DNA of 64,000 bases, taken from NCBI GenBank assembly GCA_029379385.1, contig CM055608.1:18660350-18724349 (forward strand), read 5' to 3'. The position numbers and the translations under genes were made by a program. Shown in pieces: positions 47,767 to 60,499 of the stretch. Within the stretch, counting starts at the first letter, position 1. The number at the start of each line of letters is the position of its first letter. The stretch is from Quillaja saponaria. Lineage: Eukaryota; Streptophyta; Magnoliopsida; Fabales; Quillajaceae. A model generated the notes under the pieces. It was not told the origin of the DNA, ran no database searches, and worked only from the letters and a program-made list of their open reading frames with translations.

Positions 47767-49224
47767 TGATAGGTAATTTACAAATTCAAGCTCATGTATC
47801 GTCCTCAAGTAATACAGTAGTAAGTAGAAATCGTTCCGACAAGGAATAATTATTTTTTATGCTAATTATCACTATGATGTAGCTTAACTCTAATTAAGCC
47901 AAATGATAATTCAGAGATAAATTTGATTTAAAAATATTAAAACTAAGTTTAGGTTCACTATATCCCTCACGCCTACCTTAATAACTTTAATTCAAATCAA
48001 TCAATCTATTAGCTAATATTAACCCAGATTTCTTAATCAATTATTAGCATATTCCTATGTCTAGCAATTATATATTCCTATGAGAATTATTTTAAAGCAA
48101 ACTCATTAAGACCCAATCTCCTAGTTTCTTATGGTAAAAGAGAATATCTTTATCTTTTAAACAAACCAAATCATCCAAATCTTATAAACAATCTAAACAT
48201 AAACTATATCATCTAAGGCTAATTCTAAAATTGACTCTTCCAAGTCAAATTCAAAATTCCTAATCAATCTAACTTGTAATCAAGCTATTAGAAGCAATAA
48301 GAACACGGCAATATAAATACAAAAACTAAAGCATGTATTGAAATAAAACTAAAGTCACATTAACTATATATGAGTTCAATCGCTACCCTTAGAATATGAC
48401 TACTCCATACTAACTACAGTAAACATAAAAACTAAAGAACAAGCCATTACAAGTAAATAGAAAATAAGAAGAAGAAGAAATAGAAACTAGAAGTTGTCAC
48501 TCTTCGGGTCTCCTTCAACTCCTTAGCACTCTTTATCACGAGCTTTGGTGTGTCTCTCAACTCAACCTTACTATTGTATTTATAAGCCTTTTCCTCCTAT
48601 TTGATTTAAATAAAAGTCTTAAGAATCCTTACAAGCACTGCGACGCAGGCAACTATGGCGTTGAGGTGCCATAGGGTCTTTTTAATTTCATAAGATTGTC
48701 TTGTCTCATGACTTGTCTTCATCTTCATAGCGCTGCAGCGCTAATCCCCTACTTGGTTTACTAAAGTCGTCCTTACTTTGGCACTGCAGCTTCCTTCTTA
48801 TCACACTATGGCTTTATTCTTCAAGCACCTCGGCTTCCAACTCCCTGACTTATTTGGTTTTTTTTCTCTTTATATCAGCATTGTGGCTTCATATTAGTGG
48901 CTCAGCAGCTATGTCCTCTTTGCCTGATCATCAAATTCTTCCTTTTAAGATGTCATGGCTTCTTATTACGCTGCGCTGTTGTGCCAGTTATGTTGTTTCC
49001 CTTTTCTAATTTGACTTTGGACATTGAAAGACACCTAAAACAAATTAAGTACTAAAATTCGGAAAACTACTCCTAATTAAGATAAAAACTCTATAGAACT
49101 CCTAAAAATAACCTAAGATAACTCTAACACAATATTTGACTAGTACTTTAACTAAAAATATCATGATTAGAATCAAATATGAATTAAAATTATAGTGAAA
49201 TAACTCTATTATCTAGAGTTATCA
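47767..49224 (-). mobile_element. Athila 5' LTR
   Basis: 1458 bp, plus strand TGATAGGTAATTTAC to CTAGAGTTATCA. Same order and nearly the same length as 37277-38728. It contains the promoter and terminator of the element; no ORF. Confidence 0.92.
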
Positions 49225-49229
49225 AACAT
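49225..49229. repeat. Target site duplication, right copy
   Basis: AACAT, pairing with AACGT at 37272-37276. Confidence 0.65.
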
Positions 49230-49244
49230 CACTTATATTGGAAG

Positions 49245-52007
49245 TAAAAGGTGCATGTGGAGGTGGAGACGAGTCACCCTGAATAATGCGTTGCATTATT
49301 TGCTACAAGAACTACATCATTTGCTTTATTTGTTATTGCATCATCTGCATTTGTTGTTGCCACTATTGCATTTGCTCTCACTAAACTTCTAGCTCCTCTT
49401 CTACTTTTAATAATGCTGAAGTACTTGCATCATCACATGGTTGGGTTGAAGCACCTAGATGATGTCGTATATGGTTGATATGATGATGATGAGGCCAACA
49501 CTTGATTAGCAACAAGACTAGTCCCGAGTCCATGAACTCGTACCTTTTTTAGTGGCCCGACAGTTGCCATCCACACTTGAGGGTCAAAGGTAGGATGAAA
49601 AGATGGATCCTCGCCATACTTTTCAACCATATGTGCATCATATGATTCCGACAATAAAAAAAAGTATATAAACATAACATGAGCAAATTCATCCCACTCA
49701 CTTAAAAATGGCATTCATGGATAGAAGAACACAATGAAAGTCAAAAGACTTGCTTCTCTAATTTAAATTGATAAATTAAAGCCTAGCACTTGGGCAATAA
49801 ATAAGTAAGCATTCAGAAAACATGTGGTTCATTAAATATCACCAAATATTCTACCAAATCAGGAACACTGTCAACAGCAAATGTGCATGGAAAAGAAAAA
49901 TATAAGATATGGAGAGAGGGGGTTCATAAGACACATACTATCCTTTATGGCATAATATTAAGTTTGTCATTCATGTTTTGTAACTGATATTTCTCTTTTT
50001 CGCCTTAACGACTGCTAAAATTGAATGTCTTTATTTGCAGCCATACAAATTTCAAAAAAATAAAAGGAAAATGAGTGTATAATGTTAATCAATATCTGTT
50101 AAACCAGGTAAGTATGTGTGTATGTACAAATATATGCAAAATCCATAAGACCGAAGAAAACAACAAGTGGCAGATCAACTTTTTTGTGCTATCCGCTTTT
50201 TAAGCCTTTTAAATCTTTATTGTACAATGCCTTTGCTTTCATTGCAAAAGCAACCATAACCCTATTTCTAATTCATTTCCACATGCAACATAAGGAGCTC
50301 ATTTTATATACAACAGATAGAGATACATCCCCAGGACCTTAGAAATTCATTAAACTATCCATCATTTCCATAAGCCTGTATAGTGTACACTTCTTTTATT
50401 TCAATTCACCCTCCTAATTTGAGTATACTTTCTAGGAAACAAATTCTTAGCTACTTTATATATTATGCAATTTCTACAAATGTACAAAGGGCTTCACAGC
50501 TAAAACTAATATGTAAGTTAAGCTTTTTTTCCACTTATTTACTTAACAAATATGCAAGTTTACTTATGTTTTTTTTTTATACTCACAGCTGTACCTCGAG
50601 ACTTGTTGTCCACCCATCCACCATTGTTTCTCTTAGTATGTGTATGCACAAACAACTGCTTGATAGAAACTAATACACTGGTTTATTTATCCTGCACATA
50701 TTTTTAAATTAGAAAGAATTGCATAGGAAATGAATTTTAAAATCTAGACTTATGTTTATTAGATTTTCCTTGTGAGTTTCAAAGGTAATGGATCTTCCAC
50801 TATGTCTCACCATGGAACCTCCTAAGTGAAAATTCTTTTTTCTTGCTTCTGATCTCTTGAAAAAAAACTTGAAGATGACCAATATTCAATAAGCTCCAAC
50901 CAATAATCCTTACGAATCCACTCTGGCTTCCATTCTTTACAGCCTCGTATGTCCTTGCTATTGTAAATGGCACTAGTAGCTATCCTGACCTTGTTTAACA
51001 TGGTTTTGAATCTTTGTCTAGCTACCTTATTTCCAAACAACTCTAGCTGCATCAATCTTTTGTTAAGTAGAAAATCTAAATCGTTCCTGCAAAGTGAAAG
51101 CAATGGATAAGATACAAGGAAAAACACATGAATTTTTATTATTTATAACTCAAATAATTACCATAAAGTCCTTAAAGCATAAATCTTTCACTATTGTTGG
51201 GTATTTCTTCCATGTAGCATAAGGACTTGGCATATGATTAGTGATTGTCGATATAATAGATCAATAGCACAAATCCTTGAGAAAGCTCTACTATTTCAAA
51301 ACTTTGTTAGACTTTATAAGGAGAATTCTTATCAAAGTAGAAATAATAGATAATTATCAAATTACTTATTAGCGACAATTCTGATGAGAATTATATCCAT
51401 TGGATTTGTAGGCACAAAGCCCTGAGGTATAGGTCTTCTCCTAACTGACTTAATCCACTCCTTTACCATCAGTCAGTATACAAAAATTTAAGTAAAAAAT
51501 ATAGATAATGACATCATTGTTACAATATAGGGAATTTGTCTTACTATCTTCTGTATACAAAAAGATTTTCATTTACAAATTAGAAATTAGTAAATAAAAC
51601 AATATATAATTCAGTAAAACAAAATACATTATAAGTACTTGTAGAATTTATGTTATTATCGTTAGCCCTAACATTTGTTTGACTATCAAGTAGTGTGTCT
51701 CTATAAGAATTTGTGCATTCACTACTAGCATAATTTTCTACCCGAGTAAATGTAGATACAGCCTTATCTACTAAAATTGAAATGAATGAAATAATTACTA
51801 AATGAACTCTACTACCTAATTAACCAAAATCAAATAAATCAAAATAATTTGCAACAGATAATGTCAGTTACCTCTGACATTTCCTCCATTAGTAGATTTA
51901 ATTGATATTAATCCACATATACCAGATAATGATTGTGCCTCTTCAGTTATGAGTAGTATACGCTTACTATCTGAAGGTCTCGCAGATTTCGTCTTATATT
52001 TGACCAT
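49245..52007 (-). pseudogene. CACTA-2 ORF1 (transposase_24-like), broken
   Basis: Probable start at the ATG at 52007: MVKYKTKSARPSDSKRILLI to SIKSTNGGNVRG, exon end 51872 followed by GTAACT. A later exon around 51127-50822 has EWKPEWIRKDYWLELIEYWS and FFSRDQKQEKR, the KPpWI..W..L..YWss..f....kaknR motif of PF03004. Another at 49714-49433 has AHMVEKYGEDPSFHPTFDPQ, WMATVGPLKK and VRVHGLGTS, then a Met/Gln-rich stretch and a proline tail (QRIIQGDSSPPPHAPF) near 49250. In En/Spm the protein binds subterminal repeats and assists the transposase. Introns are inferred from the gaps; stops in the last exon show decay. Confidence 0.75.
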
Positions 52008-52284
52008 ACTAATTTGTCAAAATAATTATTATGTTAATTCTTCTTTTTCTTTTTCTTCTTCATCATCTTCTTCTTCTTTAACTACTACAGTAGGAATATA
52101 ATAAATTCATCTATCATGCCATTACCTTGGAGTTTTCCTACATCCAAATCATTGCCTACATCAATTATAATAGGTATATTAAATTCATCATCTTGGTAGT
52201 ATTCTTCATATTTGTTTTCTCATCATCTTCCAAATCACTTAATGGAACATTAAAAGTACTCATTGCTTTGACTATACTTACTAC

Positions 52285-55200
52285 TCACCAATCCAATTCA
52301 TCATTTTCTTTGACACATAATTTGTGTAATATACTTGTTGTGCTTATTGACTTGAATCTTGATCTATGACATATATATACCAATCCATGTCGAGGGTGTA
52401 CTTTTATCCCTTTATTTATATTATACCAATCACATTGGAGTAAAACAACTCTATTATTTTTACCAATGTATTGTAGTTCAATTACTTCAGTCAAAGTACC
52501 ATAGAAGTTGTGTTCTTGATCATTATAACAACTACCTTTGATCCATACACCACTATTGGCTGATTTCTTATTTTTTTCATAAGACTCGGTGTGAAACTTA
52601 AATCCATTTATAAAATAAACTTTATAACACTTTACAGCATGGATTGGACCTAAGCTTATCTCTTGTATGGTTGTATATATGGCTTTATCATTCAAAACCT
52701 AACATAAGAAGAAGAAAAAAAGATGATTATTTTCATCTTTGGAAATAACATTATCGATCCACAACATCAACTTAATAATTATTACTTACAAGAGTTCTTA
52801 GCCAACTATCAAAATCATTATTATGTTGTTTCTCAAGTTGACCCTCAATGATGTGTGGGTGCAGTTTTCTCATCTCTACCTCATATTGTCTGTAAATAAA
52901 AATATTATTAAGTGTGTAAGGAATGCAAATTGCAAATAATTAAGTAAAGTATTTATATAATACTTACTCCACGAATAGTTTAATCTCATCACAATTGAGG
53001 AGAATATATATTTCTGCTACTTTTATCTCATCATCCATCAAACACTTACGCCTATCAAACCCAAATGCACAACCCAGATAAGGAAAAAAAGAAAGTCCTT
53101 TAGGGTTTTTTTCACCTCCATCATCATTGCAGTTATTTAGCTTTGTTTGAACATGCTTTTCAAAGTAGAATAAGTAGAAGTTTAATATCTCTTGAATAAT
53201 ATATGCCTTAGCTATGAATCCTCCGATACAAGACTTATTTCGAACTTTCTTCTTAAGACTATGCTTACATCTAGTTTTCATGAAAATATTGAAGATAGAT
53301 TAGAAATTGAAAAGACTAAAAAAAAAAAAAAACTACTCTAAAGAATATATACAAGTATAATACATTTCGAATGGATATATTCACCTATATTGCACTAGAC
53401 CACCGACCTTTGCCTCATCGAAAGATGGATTAACATGTGCTACATTGAATCAAATAAAGCTGGCACAAATATCTTCTCTAGTTTGCAGACTATCTCAACT
53501 ATATTTTTCTCAAGTATTTTCATGTCTTTTACCCGTATCAAAGTTGCACAAATGTCCTTAAAGAAATGGCTAAGCTCTGTTGTTGTGTCCCAAATCGAAG
53601 CTAGCAAATGTTCACGAAATGCTATTGGCATTAACCTCTCCATGAATACATGACAATCATGACTTTTCATCTTATAGAATCTTCATTCTTTCATATTTTC
53701 ACATCGAGATATATTTTTGATGCATACCCATCCAGAAGTTTCAATTGCTTCACCAATTCACAAACTTCCCTTGCATGAGACCTAGTTAATGCATATGAAG
53801 CCGCATGCTTTACTTAACTCCCATTTACCTTGACTATCTCTAAGACAAAATGCTTTCAGATCTTTTTTAAATCTAATCGAGCATTTGGATTGTCTTCAGT
53901 CTTATCTTTAAAATCTAAAATTGTGTTGAAAATATTATTAAACACATTTTTCTCAATATGCATGACCTCCAAATTATGTCTAATTAAATTAGTATGCTAA
54001 TATGAAAATTAACAAAATATGCTAATATTCTTCCAATTATGTCTCACACTTAGACTAGTGATTATTTGTTTCCCATGAGCCTTTCCAAATTTTCTCTGAT
54101 CTAATTATTTGACTCTAGTAAATTCTTCTCTAAACAACTGTTCTGGTAGTGTATCTTTATCAATCGTATTCTTACAAAATGCATCTTTTTGTTTTTTGCA
54201 ATGATGATTAAGAGGAAAAAATTAACACTGACAATCAAACCAACATGGCTTTTTACCATGTTTCAACTGAAAATATTTGGTATACTCTATACAATAAGGA
54301 CATGTCATTTTACCATGAGTGCTCTATCTCGACAACATTCCATATACTGGAAAGTCACTAACAATCCACAAAAGTGCAGTCCTCATTTTAAAGTTTTTTT
54401 TTTATTGAATGAATCATATTTCTGGACACTATTCTTCCAAAGACTGATTCAACTCATCTATCAAAGGCCTCAAGTAGATATCCAAATTCATATCAAGTGA
54501 CTTAGGTCTAGGAATCATCAATGTAAAGAACATAGAAGGTTCTTTCATGCACATCCAAGATGGTAGGTTATAGAGAGTAACAATTACTGGCTAACATGAG
54601 TAATTAACAAAAGAACAGCTGAAAGGGCTAAACCCATCAGTAGATAGACCCAACTTAACGTTTCTTAGTCCTTCAGAAAATGAAGGATGTGTTTTATAGA
54701 AGAATCTTTATGCCTCACCATCTGACATGTAAGACATGTAACCAGGAGTACAATTCTCTTTCTTATGGCATGACATGTGTTTTACTGTAATCTTTCTGAC
54801 ATGTTCAACCTTTGTAACCTTGGAGTTAAAGGAAAATAACGTAATATTTTATATATAATATCCTTTTGGTTTTTTCTAAACATCCTTTTAGGTTTGTAAC
54901 AAGAATGATCACACTTAGGATATCGTGTTCTATGTTTATCTTTTTCATAGTACATGATGCAATCATTAGGACATGCTTTTATGATATCATAACCAAGTCT
55001 TAAAGGCTTTATCATTCTCTTAGTTTGGTGAAAGTTTTCAATCAATTTCTCATCCTCTAGTGACATACTTTTAACTAATGACATTAACCAATCATAACAA
55101 GCTTCATTCATGTTACACTATGATTTAATATTCAAAAATTGGGATACAGCAGATAACTTAGAGTGTTTACTACAACCCGTCCACAATGATTCATCAGCAT

Positions 55201-55611
55201 CTCTCAAAATGTTATAGAATCTAGCAACTTCAAGATTAGGCTATTGGGGTTTAATGACTCTTTCAGTGCCCAGCATACATTCCTGGCCAGCAACATCTAA
55301 CACCATACCCCTATAAGGATTACCTTCTCTAATAGTATCATTGAAGGAAGAAAAGGGTTCATTTATCCATAATTCTCCATGCACAGTCCATAATTTATAT
55401 TTCAGGATGAAGCCTTTTTTATATAAGTGTACAGTTATTTCATCACGAGACAAGTACTTTCTAGTTTACATGGATATTTAATAGTATCCTCATACACAAT
55501 ACTTGGATTCCCATATGCAAAGTTAAGAAATTCTTCAACTCCATGTATAAATTTATCTGTTACATATTCATCCATAACATGTCAATCTATCCAACCCCAG
55601 TTAAATGACAT
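52285..55611 (-). pseudogene. CACTA-2 TNP2 transposase, broken
   Basis: Start MSFNWGWID at 55611, then DKFIHGVEEFLNFAYG and VHLYKKGFILKYKLWTVHGE (transposase-associated domain PF13963); SLEDEKLIENFHQ, LGYDIIKACPNDCIMYY, LRYFPLTPRLQRLNMS at 54830-55110; NLDIYLRPLIDELNQSLE, RTALLWIVSDFPVYGMLS, STHGKMTCPYC and HNLEVMHIEKNVFNNI (tnp2, PF02992) down to about 53900; MKSHDCHVFMERLMPIAFRE to NLEKIFVPALFDSM (DUF4218) at 53670-53440; and DUF4216 at 52695-52285 (SGVWIKGSCYNDQEHNFYG, DWYNINKGIKVHPRHG). All four blocks are in the normal order. Stops (for example after QSLEE and in the N-terminus after WID) and frameshifts make it a pseudogene. It would have cut and pasted the element. Confidence 0.88.
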
Positions 55612-57410
55612 GGTGACTGAATCTAAATTATCACAAAATCATTATCTATTATAAAAATAATCAAAGCAATTAATTAATACACAATAAAAATTTAATAACA
55701 ATTGCAGCATGTCGAATTCAAATTTAAGCTAGTCCAATAAATTTTTTAACTCCAAGTATATATTGCAACAACAAATTTCCACAACCTATATATTGCAACA
55801 ATAAATACCAAAACATGTCAAAACTTGAAGTAGACATACAATTCTTAATCTGAAAGCTTTAATGGGTCTCATTAAAAAAAAAAAAACGACAAGAAAAAGA
55901 TAATTGAAAAGTAACATCAAACTTAAGAGTAAAATTTTATTTTCTATAGAATTTGAATAGGTGATTTCTGGATTATATTAACATAATCATATCTTATATG
56001 GTTATATCTCAGAAATATTGAAAAAAAAGAAAGAAAAAAAAACATCCAATGAAATAGGAAGAGGAAAGCAGTAGGGATGGGTCTGTAACAGTTGTCAAAT
56101 GTCTGGTTGGCTTATATTATTATGCCATAACAATATGGAAATATATTTTTCTCTTTATTTCAATTTATTTTTCTATGAAAAATCTAATCTTCCAATGCCT
56201 CAGTTATATATTAAGATTTTGGAATTTGTTATGAAGACTTTCTAAAGCCAAAGAAATGGTTAGATAAAAATAGATGACATACTGAACTTACTTTTAGGAT
56301 AGTGGAAGTTTCTCAAATGCAAAACAGTTCTACTGAGAGAATAATGGAGGATGCAGGGAAGTCAGTATCTACAACATCATAACTCAAATATACACACACA
56401 CATGACACACACAAAAGCAGACATTATGAAACAAAGATATGAGAACTATAAACTTACTTAGCCTTCAAAGAGCTGTTAAACAAGTTTCTATAGCATATAC
56501 CACAATGTAAAGAGCTCATCCATCTTCTAAAAACGAAAAAAAAAATAAAAAAAATATATAATTTGAAGCATTCTACATGCTTCGCTATTGACAATTTAGT
56601 ACCCATGAGTTTCCAATGCTAAAGTTGTTGTATGAAAGATCCCTATAAACAAGATGCACAACATGTGCCAGTTTTAGAGTATTTTCAAATGGCAATGATG
56701 ATTTTATAAAACAGAGTGTTTCATATATGCTAAGTACTAATATAAGATTTATTCTCTCTTCCATGTAATTGTGTTTTCCTTTCTCCTTTGTTTACAATGA
56801 TTTTCTTCTGTATATTGCAACAGATAAATTTCAACCAAACTCCATCAGCAAATAAGCTTATTTTCTTAACAAATAAGTAGGAATGATGCTATCAATCACT
56901 AATCAAAGCCAAAATTATCTTTTAAAGTTATCCTCCTTATCAGCTTATATGTGGCCCAGTAAATTATCTCTAAGAAAATGGTAACCAGACTATAAAAGTA
57001 GAGTTGAATTAGAAGACTATCTCAATCTCCCAAGCTATTGTTTAGGGAATGAGCCAAAAATAGCTATAATTGTATTATAAATTTCAACTGGCACTAACCT
57101 GTAAATGTAATTATGTAGGAAGAAAAAAAAAAAAAAAAACTAGAAGAAGACACAAGGTAGAAACCAGAAATACCTAGTTGGAATTCTAGACTTGGAAAAG
57201 AGATCCAACAACTAGGAACTTCACCGTAATGCCTTTCTTAGCTCATGTCTTCTTCCTTGATCTATCTTAGTCGATCTAGAATTTGAGAGAGATTTGTTTC
57301 TTCTTAGATTTTGAACTTGAGATATAAAAGGAAGTAGAAAAAGAGAGAGAAACTTGTATTCAGGTAAGCAAATAAAACCCAAAGAACCCTAGCTAATTTT
57401 CTTCTTTGTT
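55612..57410. other. Region beyond TNP2 without a gene
   Basis: A+T-rich, no ORF of note. It presumably includes the leader and subterminal region of CACTA-2, but no terminal repeat was found. Around 57300-57370 a plus-strand GATATAAAAGGAAGTAG, a GA-rich leader and CAGGTAAGC look like a promoter and donor site; no coding exon follows. Confidence 0.45.
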
Positions 57411-57810
57411 AAAAATTTATTACTATTTTGTTATTATACCCAAAATACAATTCTCAAAAACTCATTAAATTAGATTACTATTACATCTCTTTCTATAATT
57501 AATACTTATTGTTAAAATGACTTAAATAGCTTTTCATTTTTTAGCTACAAAATAGAGTGGGTTAGTATTAAAAAAAATGAGCATAACTTTCCTTGAAATT
57601 AAATTTTGTTTTTATAATTTAAATAATGAAAGAAAAAGAAACAAATATATGAGTAGATAAAGTTCAAAAAATTATAATATTTTTACAAAAGGCTATTCAA
57701 GTCATTTTTAAAATGAGATTAATTATAGAAAGAGATGTAATAGAGTTATAATTTAATGAATTTTTGAGAATTGTACTTAGGGTATAATACCAATATTATA
57801 ATAAATTATT
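57411..57810. mobile_element. Foldback element (MITE-like), about 124-bp arms
   Basis: The left arm 57411-57534 (with TACAATTCTCAAAAACTCAT and ACATCTCTTTCTATAATTAA) is the reverse complement of the right arm 57687-57810 with scattered mismatches, around a loop of about 150 bp. The transcript would form a long hairpin. No protein coded. Outer edges may extend a little (GCTAA on both sides). Confidence 0.85.
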
Positions 57811-57837
57811 AATCAGTTGACATTAGTTAGCAAGATC

Positions 57838-57840
<3 letters not shown>

Positions 57841-57883
<43 letters not shown>
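57841..57883. repeat. (TA)n microsatellite
   Basis: About 42 bp of TA repeats directly after the foldback element. The stretch 57884-58640 has no gene I can support; the ORF at 58250-58504 looks like chance. Confidence 0.95.
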
Positions 57884-57885
<2 letters not shown>

Positions 57886-58716
57886 ATACAGAAAAATCAA
57901 TTGCTAAACTATAAAATCTCTAGATAAATTTTACTCTAATTTTAGTTATATTTTTTTAACAAAATTAGTGTTAATCATTAAAATGGAATTTAATAATAAT
58001 AAAAATAAATTGATGGTTATATATTTTAATCTTAAAATTCTTAGTAATCACATGTTATAAGGCTAATTCAATAATAATTGGATCTGTTTTGTTTAACTAT
58101 GTATAAAATTATTGTAAATAAAAATCACTTTTCAAATAGTGCTGTTTAAAAAATATTGTATAAAAAACTAAAAAAGGGTTTAGATTAGTTAACATATAAG
58201 CATTTTCAGATTTAGAAAGTTGTTTGATTGTATTTTTTAAACAAAGATATTGAGCATCAAAAATTTTAAAAATATACCTGTTTTAATATATTTTTGCAAC
58301 AAGTTGTGTCAAAGATATTTTTATATCAATACTTTTGATATCGAAATAATAATAAAAAATTTGTCATTTTATTGTTTATTTTTTAATAATAAAAACATGT
58401 ATTTCTTTCATATATTTGGTGTTCATATATTTGGTGGTGGTGATTTGCACGCAATATTCCCAGTTGGAGAATGTAGAGTACTGTACTTATTTTTCTATTT
58501 TTAAATTTAAAATTATATTACACTCACTTATTAAGGATTATTATAATAATTAATTATCTTAACATAGATTATGTGGTCTTATTATTATAAGATCATGAAT
58601 AATAGGGTACGAAACTAACATTAATCATTTATTATAAACTTCACGTTCTAATAACCAAAACACAACACATTATACATTTCTGTATTAAATTGAGGTTGTG
58701 TGTAATGTTAAAATCA

Positions 58717-58848
58717 AAATCATAAGTGAAATTGTCCAATGCTAATACTAGTGATTTTAATTTGATCTTATGTCTAAATATGAAATCATAAGTGACATTG
58801 TCCAATGCTAATATTAATGATTCTAACTTGATCTTATGTCTATATATT
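58717..58848. repeat. 66-bp tandem duplication
   Basis: Two units (58717-58782 and 58783-58848), each with AAATCATAAGTGA, TTGTCCAATGCTAATA and TTGATCTTATGTCT; a few substitutions between them. The minus-strand ORF here repeats its peptide only because the DNA is duplicated. Confidence 0.88.
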
Positions 58849-59212
58849 ATCAATAAAAGAAAATGATATTATGTATTCAAATTTTAATATTCGTCAATAA
58901 TAGGCTATAAAACTCAAATTAATGATCAACACAATCTTTGTAATCATGTGAAAGAAATATAATATATAATAATTAATTAAGTTAAACATATGTTATGAGT
59001 TTTAATCTTATGAACATATGTGATAGTTACAAAACTAATTATATTCTATGTCTGATGATCTAACATGATGTGATGGCCTAATTATAAATAAACAATATAA
59101 TATATATTTCAACAAGTTTTTAGTTCCATCGATAAAAAAAATATTGTCAAATTATTGTTAACTCGACCAAAAATACATACTATATTTGTAAAAGTGAAAA
59201 TTATGAATTTAA

Positions 59213-59935
59213 TGTTAGCATTGATGTTCAAGAGTCAATCAATAGTTGGTTGTAATAATAAATTCACTTGTATTAATGCTTGACATTATATTATTTGAGC
59301 ATTCTTCAATTATGTGTTTAAATAAGATTATAATTTTAAAGTCCTTAGCATAATAACTGTGTATGCATGATTATGATGTTGATCGTAATTGTGAGATGTG
59401 TCATACATATAGTATTAGTATTAAACATGCCTAGTCAAATGAATTATCAAGAATAGGGATATTGGTGATTCTTTGAGACTAGCATGTGTATGATGATGCT
59501 TAGACAAACATATTGGTGCTTTTGAATAAGACACTGAATTAAAATACATTAAGAAACCATTTGGAGTCTTTACTCATGTGCTAATGGAAGTTCTCCAAGT
59601 GTTAGTAGCGTAAATGATCCTTTGACTTGATATCATCTTATTACCTTTTATGTTAATCTATATGTTTTGATATCACTTCATTTGCCCTGTTAAAAGTATG
59701 ATACATAGGTGATTGTTGGATATATGTAGTGAAGCATATGAAGATAGATGAACGATATACAAAGAATTCATCATCCTCAGTAAAAAGGATGAACATCCCA
59801 ATGCCTTATAAGATAAGTATGTCTTGTTCCAGGAATCTTTGCAAAGTAAAGGAGATTAAAAAAAGTGTTTTCTTGAATCTCTATATGGAACAAAATATAA
59901 ACTTGGTTTCAAATACTAATATATTAAACACTTGC
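59213..59935 (+). repeat. Repeat family A, copy 4
   Basis: Starts TGTTAGCATTGATGTTCAAG and follows the order of the A copies at 8.8 and 10.2 kb up to ACTTGGTTTCAAATACTAAT. No B unit follows. 59936-60119 is plain A+T-rich DNA. Confidence 0.72.
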
Positions 59936-60119
59936 CAAAATAGTTTATATTTATAGTCAACCCTCAAATATCTACAACAATAAATGGAAACAATAATACA
60001 AACAATTTGCCAAGGATAATTAATAAAAGACAATTTTATTGTCAATAAAAAAAGAATAATAATAAAAGTAAAATCATTATTGACAATAAAATAAAAGTTT
60101 AAATGATATTATCCGAGAA

Positions 60120-60480
60120 AATATTCTTAAGCCTATCAATCAACGTCTTCATAAATCCTCATCCTCATCGTTGTTACCCTCTTCCTTGACTCTATGATCG
60201 TGCCATTCAACTTATAATACATTTATAAATTACAATAATAAGATATATATACTTTCATAATACAATTTCATTGATTTATATTAAAATAGCTAGAGGTGTC
60301 AATAAAAAAAGTAAGGACATTTACATGTTGAGGACATAAAAGAAGATGGAAACCAAGGAAATGACTAAGATGGAGATGGAGTGGGTGTCAGTGGTGGATG
60401 ATCGAGTCCTCTGTGGTGTAGAACTAGTACTGGGTTCATTTAGACTCACTCGTAGAGCAACCTCTGATCATCCAAAAATG
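60120..60480 (-). other. Possible exons of a decayed gene, unrecognised
   Basis: Minus strand shows a Ser/Thr-rich stretch (VSLNEPSTSSTPQRTRSSTT) ending near a GTAAATG donor-like site at 60325, and a shorter acidic piece (VKEEGNNDEDEDL) near 60145-60190. The composition recalls the N-terminus of CACTA ORF1 proteins, but this is weak. Confidence 0.2.
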
Positions 60481-60499
60481 TAAACACATACATATATAT

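Larger units (their letters stand above)
37277..49224 (-). mobile_element. Athila-type Ty3/gypsy retrotransposon
   Basis: An 11.95-kb element on the minus strand with two related LTRs (47767-49224 is 5', 37277-38728 is 3'), a tRNA-Asp-type primer-binding site, gag, protease, RT, RNase H, integrase and a third ORF region in that order. It is flanked by AACGT (37272-37276) and AACAT (49225-49229), a 5-bp target duplication with one substitution. Hand comparison of the first 205 bp of the LTRs shows roughly one difference in eight, so the insertion is old. Every gene is interrupted. It sits inside CACTA-2. Confidence 0.93.
36011..55611 (-). mobile_element. CACTA transposon CACTA-2 (right end not found)
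   Basis: Left terminus CACTACAAGAAAAACGCC at 36011. Its genes run on the minus strand from the right: TNP2 (55611 to about 52285), then ORF1 (52007 to about 49245, with a related piece at 37148-36957), the usual autonomous CACTA order. An Athila retrotransposon (37277-49224) is inserted in the ORF1 region. No reverse-complement CACTACAAG end was found between 55612 and 58500, so the element is either truncated or its end has decayed; 55611 is only the last position I can assign. Excluding Athila, at least 7.6 kb of CACTA sequence remains. All its genes carry stops or frameshifts. Confidence 0.75.

Noticed and set aside
52127..52369. Plus-strand ORFs opposite TNP2 (also 53435-53653 and 54189-54500)
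   Set aside because: Antisense to the DUF4216, DUF4218 and tnp2 blocks, which read clearly on the minus strand.
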